A stretch of 64,000 nt of DNA from Pseudomonas putida NBRC 14164 (GTDB taxonomy: Bacteria; Pseudomonadota; Gammaproteobacteria; Pseudomonadales; Pseudomonadaceae): assembly GCF_000412675.1 (NCBI RefSeq), contig NC_021505.1, positions 3,652,501 through 3,716,500 on the forward strand, read 5' to 3'. Below are positions 60,066 through 64,000 of this stretch, piece after piece; the first letter of the stretch is position 1, and each line of letters starts with the position of its first letter. Both the position numbers and the translations under genes were made by a program. Under the pieces are notes generated by a model that was not told where the DNA came from, did not search any database, and saw nothing but the letters and a program-made list of their open reading frames with translations.

Positions 60066-60893
60066 ATGCACTATCAGCACCCCAAGCAACTGCAGGCCGC
60101 CATTCTTGACTGGGCCGGCACCGTGGTGGATTTCGGCTCGTTCGCCCCCACCCAGATCTTCGTCGAGGCCTTTGCCGAGTTCGGCGTGCAGGTCAGCCTG
60201 GAGGAAGCCCGCGGGCCCATGGGCATGGGCAAGTGGGACCATATACGCACCCTGTGCGATGTGCCCGCCATTGCTGCGCGCTACCAGGCCGCATTCGGCC
60301 ATATGCCAAGCGACGATGATGTAACAGCCATCTACGAGCGCTTCATGCCCTTGCAAATCGAGAAGATCGCCGACCATTCGGCGCTGATTCCCGGGGCCCT
60401 GGAAGTCATTGCCCAGTTACGCCGGCAAGGGCTGAAAATCGGCTCCTGCTCAGGCTACCCTGCAGTGGTGATGGAAAAGGTGGTGGCCCTGGCCTTGAGC
60501 AACGGCTACAGCGCCGACCACGTGGTGGCGACCGATGAGGTACCGAATGGTCGCCCCTACCCCGCGCAGGCACTGGCCAACGTGATTGCCCTGGGGGTCA
60601 GCGATGTAGCGGCTTGCGTCAAGGTCGACGACACTTGGCCGGGCATTCTCGAGGGCCGCAGCGCGGGAATGTGGACCGTGGCCCTGACGTGCTCAGGCAA
60701 CGCTCTCGGGCTGACCTACGAGCAATACAAGGCCCTGCCTGAAGCGGAACTGGAACAGCAACGCCGGCGCATTGGCAGCCTGTTCGAAGGTGCGCGACCG
60801 CATTACCTGATCGACACCATCACCGAACTGCCTGGCGTCATCGCCGATATCAATGCCCGCCTGGCGCGTGGAGAAATGCCGCAAGGCTGTTGA
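60066..60893 (+). CDS. phnX: Phosphonoacetaldehyde hydrolase PhnX
   Basis: 275 residues of the haloacid dehalogenase superfamily. The nucleophile Asp15 lies in [10 protein letters not shown], the Schiff-base Lys56 in [10 protein letters not shown], and the later [12 protein letters not shown] carries the metal-binding Asp pair. PhnX splits phosphonoacetaldehyde into acetaldehyde and phosphate. Normally PhnW supplies the aldehyde from 2-aminoethylphosphonate, but no phnW is within this window; the iron alcohol dehydrogenase upstream may supply it instead. The gene ends the module and is followed by a REP element. Confidence 0.92.
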   Translation: MHYQHPKQLQAAILDWAGTVVDFGSFAPTQIFVEAFAEFGVQVSLEEARGPMGMGKWDHIRTLCDVPAIAARYQAAFGHMPSDDDVTAIYERFMPLQIEKIADHSALIPGALEVIAQLRRQGLKIGSCSGYPAVVMEKVVALALSNGYSADHVVATDEVPNGRPYPAQALANVIALGVSDVAACVKVDDTWPGILEGRSAGMWTVALTCSGNALGLTYEQYKALPEAELEQQRRRIGSLFEGARPHYLIDTITELPGVIADINARLARGEMPQGC

Positions 60894-60938
60894 ACCTGAC
60901 GGCATGGCCTGGTTTGTCCGCGAACAACGCGTTATCCG

Positions 60939-60962
60939 TTTCGCGGGCAAACCCGCTTCTGC
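60939..60962. repeat. Single REP element
   Basis: TTTCGCGGGCAAACCCGCTT with CTGC is a single copy of the P. putida REP core, between phnX and the next LysR gene. Confidence 0.65.
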
Positions 60963-61062
60963 GCGAAGGGCTGATACACACATACGCCATTGATGAAATG
61001 CCCTTGTCAGCATTCAATATGCTGCACTGACAATGGAACCCAATTCATCAACAAGGCCAGCC

Positions 61063-61998
61063 ATGTACTCCTCCGAACGCCTTAAAGGCATCGACGTATT
61101 CGTTGCCGTCGCTGATCTGGGCAGCTTCACGGCAGCCGCAGAGCGGCTCAACCTCACCAGCTCGGCCATCAGCAAGAGCGTGGCCCGGCTGGAGGCCCGC
61201 CTGGGCGCAAGGCTATTCAACCGCACCACACGCACCTTGTCGCTCAGCGAGGCTGGCGTCATCTTCTACCGTACCTGCACCTCGGTCCTGGCCGACCTGG
61301 AAGAGGTCGAGCACGCACTGGTCGCCAGCGACAACGAACCCCATGGCAAGGTCCGGATAGAACTGCCAGCCTCCTACGGCCGCCTGCATGTGCTGCCCTT
61401 GATTCTGGACTTCATCCGCCTGCACCCATTGCTGCAACCGCACGTGTCTTTCTCCGACCGTTTTGTCGACCCGGTGCACGAAGGTATCGACATCGTGGTG
61501 CGAATCGGTGGCCCGGATGCCTGGCCGGCCGCACTTGGCCACCAGTACTTCGGTGCCCAGCGCCTGATGTTCTGTGCTGCACCCGCCTACCTGGAAAAGC
61601 ACGGCGTGCCACAAGACGAACGCGACCTGGAATACCACCACTGCGTCGGCTATGGCCATACCGATGGCATGGTCAGCCCCTGGCTGTTCAAGGGCCGCCA
61701 ACCTGGCGAAATGGAACGACGCAGCGTCCAACCCCGCATCGCGGTGGGGGACGGTGAAGGTGAAGTTGCAGCAGTGCTGGCCGGTCATGGTATCGGCCAG
61801 CTACCAACCTGGCTGACCCAGCAACACCTCGATCAAGGGCGGCTGGTCGAAGTGTTGCCCGGGCTGGCCACCGACGGCCTGCCAATGAATCTGGTGTGGC
61901 TCAAAAGCCGCGAGGGGCTACCCAAGGTCCGCGCCCTGCTCGACTACCTGCTGCCTCGGCTGGCGCCTCATGGTACCCGGGCCAGCGATGCGCGCTGA
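61063..61998 (+). CDS. LysR regulator, CrgA/YafC type
   Basis: 311 residues from the ATG at 61063 with AAGG ahead; an upstream in-frame ATG at 61033 would add ten residues. RLKGIDVFVAVADLGSFTAA and AERLNLTSSAISKSVARLEA form the LysR helix-turn-helix of the large subgroup (CrgA, DsdC-like, YafC) often found beside MFS exporters. It is convergent with the MFS gene, and their last 31 bases overlap. It probably regulates that exporter or a nearby promoter; it does not resemble the two phosphonate LysR proteins. Confidence 0.87.
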   Translation: MYSSERLKGIDVFVAVADLGSFTAAAERLNLTSSAISKSVARLEARLGARLFNRTTRTLSLSEAGVIFYRTCTSVLADLEEVEHALVASDNEPHGKVRIELPASYGRLHVLPLILDFIRLHPLLQPHVSFSDRFVDPVHEGIDIVVRIGGPDAWPAALGHQYFGAQRLMFCAAPAYLEKHGVPQDERDLEYHHCVGYGHTDGMVSPWLFKGRQPGEMERRSVQPRIAVGDGEGEVAAVLAGHGIGQLPTWLTQQHLDQGRLVEVLPGLATDGLPMNLVWLKSREGLPKVRALLDYLLPRLAPHGTRASDAR

Positions 61999-63179
61999 CG
62001 CCCAAGGCCGCCGACCAGCGGCACAAGCCCCAGCGCCACCACGGCCACGCCTGCGGCTACGTAGCCCAGGTATTCGATACCCAGGCCAGGGATGGTCAAG
62101 CCACCGAGGACGGCGCCCAGGCCAATGCCCGCATTGGCCGCCGACACATTGGTGCTACCGGCCAAAGCCTGGGCATGTGTCACAGACCCCATCACCCGTA
62201 CCTGGCTGATGGGGTATAGCGCGGTGTTGGCCACACCCCACACCCCCAGTGCTAGGCAGAACACCAGGCCTGCATGGGCCAGCGGCACGATCGCCGCCAT
62301 GCCGATGGCCAGCAACATCAGAAACAGCGCCGTCGCCCTGAGCGGTGAACGGTCCACGACCCGTCCACCGATCCAGTTGCCGAGCAAGCCCACTGCGCCA
62401 AAGCCCATCAGCCACCAACCGGTATGTGCGGGTGGTACATCCGCGACCCGCTGCAGCAGCTCGGCCAGGTAGCTGTAGCCTGTGAACATCGCGGTGAACA
62501 CCACCACCGAAAGCAGGACATTGGCGAGGAAATAGCGCTCCTTGAAAATGCGTGCCTGTTGCATGAAGTCGACTTTTGCCGCGCGGGGTACGTGCGGCAT
62601 CCACACCCACATGGCCAGCGCCATCAGCAATGACAGCGCGGCCAGTATCCAGAATGCGCCACGCCAACCCACGGCATTGGACGCCACGGTGCCCAACGGA
62701 ATACCCAGCAACATCGCCGCCGAGATGCCCAGGTACACCTTGGAAATGGCTTGCCCTGCTTTATCGGGCCCGGCCAACTGGCCAGCCGTTTCACTGGCCG
62801 TGCCCCAGAACACCGGCAACGCCAGTGCCGGGACGACCCGCGCAATGGCCAGCACCCAGAAACTGGTCGAGGCCGCAGCCAATGCATTGGCTGCGGCAAA
62901 TACCAGCAGAATGGTGATGAATAAACGCTTGCGGTCCAGGTGCGCCAATGCCGCCGTCAAGAACGGGCCGGCAAGCATCACAGTAAAGGCAAACAGCGTG
63001 ACCAACTGGCCCGCCATCGAAATGGATACCCCAAGGTCCTGGCTGAGCGCGGGCAACAAGCCGACAATCAGGAATTCAGTGGTCACGATCAAAAAGGCCG
63101 AAAAGGCAAGCACCGCGACGCTGATTTCAGCAGTACGGCCAGTGGCAGTAGCCCCAAGGCGGGGTTCAAAAGCAGACAT
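61968..63179 (-). CDS. MFS efflux carrier (DHA1/AraJ type)
   Basis: 403 residues with about 12 membrane helices. LAFSAFLIVTTEFLIVGLLPAL in helix 1, and the LDRKRLFI loop and GVVASNAVGW-like segment, match the drug/sugar efflux group (AraJ, YdhP, NepI). It starts at 63179 near an AT-rich region shared with the divergent deaminase gene. Its last 31 bases overlap the end of the convergent LysR gene on the other strand. The substrate is unknown; a purine-nucleoside-type exporter would fit the deaminase neighbour but is only a guess. Confidence 0.87.
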   Translation of the reverse strand: MSAFEPRLGATATGRTAEISVAVLAFSAFLIVTTEFLIVGLLPALSQDLGVSISMAGQLVTLFAFTVMLAGPFLTAALAHLDRKRLFITILLVFAAANALAAASTSFWVLAIARVVPALALPVFWGTASETAGQLAGPDKAGQAISKVYLGISAAMLLGIPLGTVASNAVGWRGAFWILAALSLLMALAMWVWMPHVPRAAKVDFMQQARIFKERYFLANVLLSVVVFTAMFTGYSYLAELLQRVADVPPAHTGWWLMGFGAVGLLGNWIGGRVVDRSPLRATALFLMLLAIGMAAIVPLAHAGLVFCLALGVWGVANTALYPISQVRVMGSVTHAQALAGSTNVSAANAGIGLGAVLGGLTIPGLGIEYLGYVAAGVAVVALGLVPLVGGLGRQRASLARVP

Positions 63180-63286
63180 CGAAACAGGCTCCAGAAAAGA
63201 TCCTGCCAGTCTATTGATAAATAAAATTCCTATTTCTGGTTATTTTTCACGAATTAAATGAAGCAAAATCATCAATAGCACTTGAG

Positions 63287-63294
63287 TGTATACA
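63287..63294. promoter_or_regulatory. TGTATACA palindrome before the deaminase gene
   Basis: TGTATACA within TTGAGTGTATACAACTTA, in the AT-rich region between two divergent genes, resembles GntR-family operators (GTATAC core). It lies 80 bases before the deaminase start. The A/T stretches around 63215-63265 may hold the promoter of the MFS gene. Confidence 0.3.
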
Positions 63295-63373
63295 ACTTAC
63301 AGGGTTCCTGATTACATTATCCCTCGCCTACGACCTCGGTAATCGCCAAGGCGTATTGCAACGGGCTTAAGCC

Positions 63374-64000
63374 ATGTTATCTGCAACCGGTAAGAAAACC
63401 CTCCTCGTCAAAAACGCTGCACTTCTGGTCACCATGGACGGCCAACGCCGCGAGATCAAGAACGGCGGGCTGTACATCGAAGACAACCTGATCAAACAAG
63501 TCGGCCCCACCGATACCCTGCCACAACAGGCCGACGTCATCCTCGACATGGCCGGCAAAGTGGTCATCCCAGGCCTGGTCAACACCCACCACCACATGTA
63601 CCAGAGCCTCACCCGCGTGGTGCCGGCAGCCCAGGACGGCGAGCTGTTCAACTGGCTGACCAACCTGTACCCGATCTGGGCACGCCTCACCCCCGAAATG
63701 ATCGCGGTGTCGACCCAGACCGCCATGGCCGAACTGATCCTGTCGGGCTGCACCACCTCCAGCGACCACCTGTACATCTACCCCAACGGCTGCAAGCTCG
63801 ACGACAGCATCCACGCCGCCGCCGAGATCGGCATGCGCTTCCACGCCGCGCGCGGCAGCATGAGCGTCGGCCAGAGCCAGGGCGGCCTGCCGCCTGATTC
63901 GGTGGTGGAAAAGGAAGCTGACATCCTCAAGGAGTCCCAGCGCCTGATCGAGGATTACCACGATGCCAGCCACGGCTCGATGCGCCGCATCGTGGTAGCG
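63374..64000 (+). CDS. 8-oxoguanine-deaminase-type amidohydrolase (partial)
   Basis: 209 codons before the window ends; family members have about 450. The N-terminal beta sandwich is followed by VNTHHHMYQSLTRVVPAAQD with the HxH metal site, and then GCTTSSDHLYIYPNGCKLDD and RFHAARGSMSVGQSQGGLPP. These are hallmarks of the 8-oxoguanine deaminase / hydroxydechloroatrazine hydrolase group (such as P. aeruginosa PA0142), which deaminates oxidised purines. The start at 63374 is the first ATG and fits the family. The ribosome site is poor. A guanine deaminase is the main alternative. Confidence 0.85.
   Translation, partial: MLSATGKKTLLVKNAALLVTMDGQRREIKNGGLYIEDNLIKQVGPTDTLPQQADVILDMAGKVVIPGLVNTHHHMYQSLTRVVPAAQDGELFNWLTNLYPIWARLTPEMIAVSTQTAMAELILSGCTTSSDHLYIYPNGCKLDDSIHAAAEIGMRFHAARGSMSVGQSQGGLPPDSVVEKEADILKESQRLIEDYHDASHGSMRRIVVA

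Overview
The window looks like a GC-rich chromosomal segment of a fluorescent pseudomonad, most likely the Pseudomonas putida group. The reasons are codon use, REP palindromes of the P. putida type between genes, the E. coli-like cellulose operon, an MvaT-family silencer, and a gene order that resembles what I remember of P. putida KT2440 around PP_2584-PP_2639 (memory, not checked). I see no rRNA, tRNA, CRISPR array, transposase or integrase.

Layout. (1) 0-1.6 kb: a small secreted protein, a REP pair and a 5'-truncated dapA-like gene. (2) 1.6-15.3 kb: a nine-gene, fully overlapping cellulose operon bcsEFGRQABZC on the minus strand; a divergent ABC exporter follows (15.6-17.4 kb). (3) 17.6-25.2 kb: an IclR regulator divergent from an operon for a polyamine-type ABC importer and a three-subunit flavin/iron-sulfur amine or amino-acid dehydrogenase. 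The NAD/FAD subunit is split by a one-base deletion in a G tract. (4) 25.2-30.7 kb: a PcaR-like IclR regulator divergent from an AroE-like dehydrogenase, two KstD/fumarate-reductase-type flavoproteins and a NIPSNAP protein. (5) 30.8-35.0 kb: a wrecked type VI secretion locus (3' tssM, 5' tssG, 3' tssF, 5' tssA, plus unassigned AT-rich genes). A MvaT/H-NS-like silencer lies next to it. (6) 36.0-42.3 kb: a second catabolic block with an MFS carrier, a TIM-barrel isomerase/dehydratase, a Gfo/Idh/MocA dehydrogenase, an IclR regulator and a third flavoprotein. (7) 42.4-45.2 kb: a Cache-HAMP-GAF-HD-GYP protein. (8) 45.6-52.9 kb: amine catabolism with an aldehyde dehydrogenase, a SpuC-type transaminase, a LuxR regulator, an APC permease and a ketoglutarate-semialdehyde dehydrogenase. 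(9) 52.9-60.9 kb: a phosphonate module with two LysR regulators, PhnDCE, an iron alcohol dehydrogenase, an organophosphate-type MFS carrier and PhnX, but no PhnW. (10) 61.0-64.0 kb: a LysR regulator, an MFS exporter and the start of an 8-oxoguanine-deaminase-type amidohydrolase that runs off the window.

How the parts fit. Blocks 4 and 6 share a flavoprotein family, IclR control and PcaR-like palindromes. I infer that they form one catabolic regulon for a shikimate-like or other alicyclic compound, now interrupted by the type VI debris. The phosphonate module has an alcohol dehydrogenase in place of the usual transaminase, which suggests growth on a hydroxyalkylphosphonate: oxidation to phosphonoacetaldehyde, then hydrolysis by PhnX. 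Both are inferences that enzymology or mutants could test. The cellulose operon and the HD-GYP protein are both connected to cyclic di-GMP, but nothing in the sequence links them directly.
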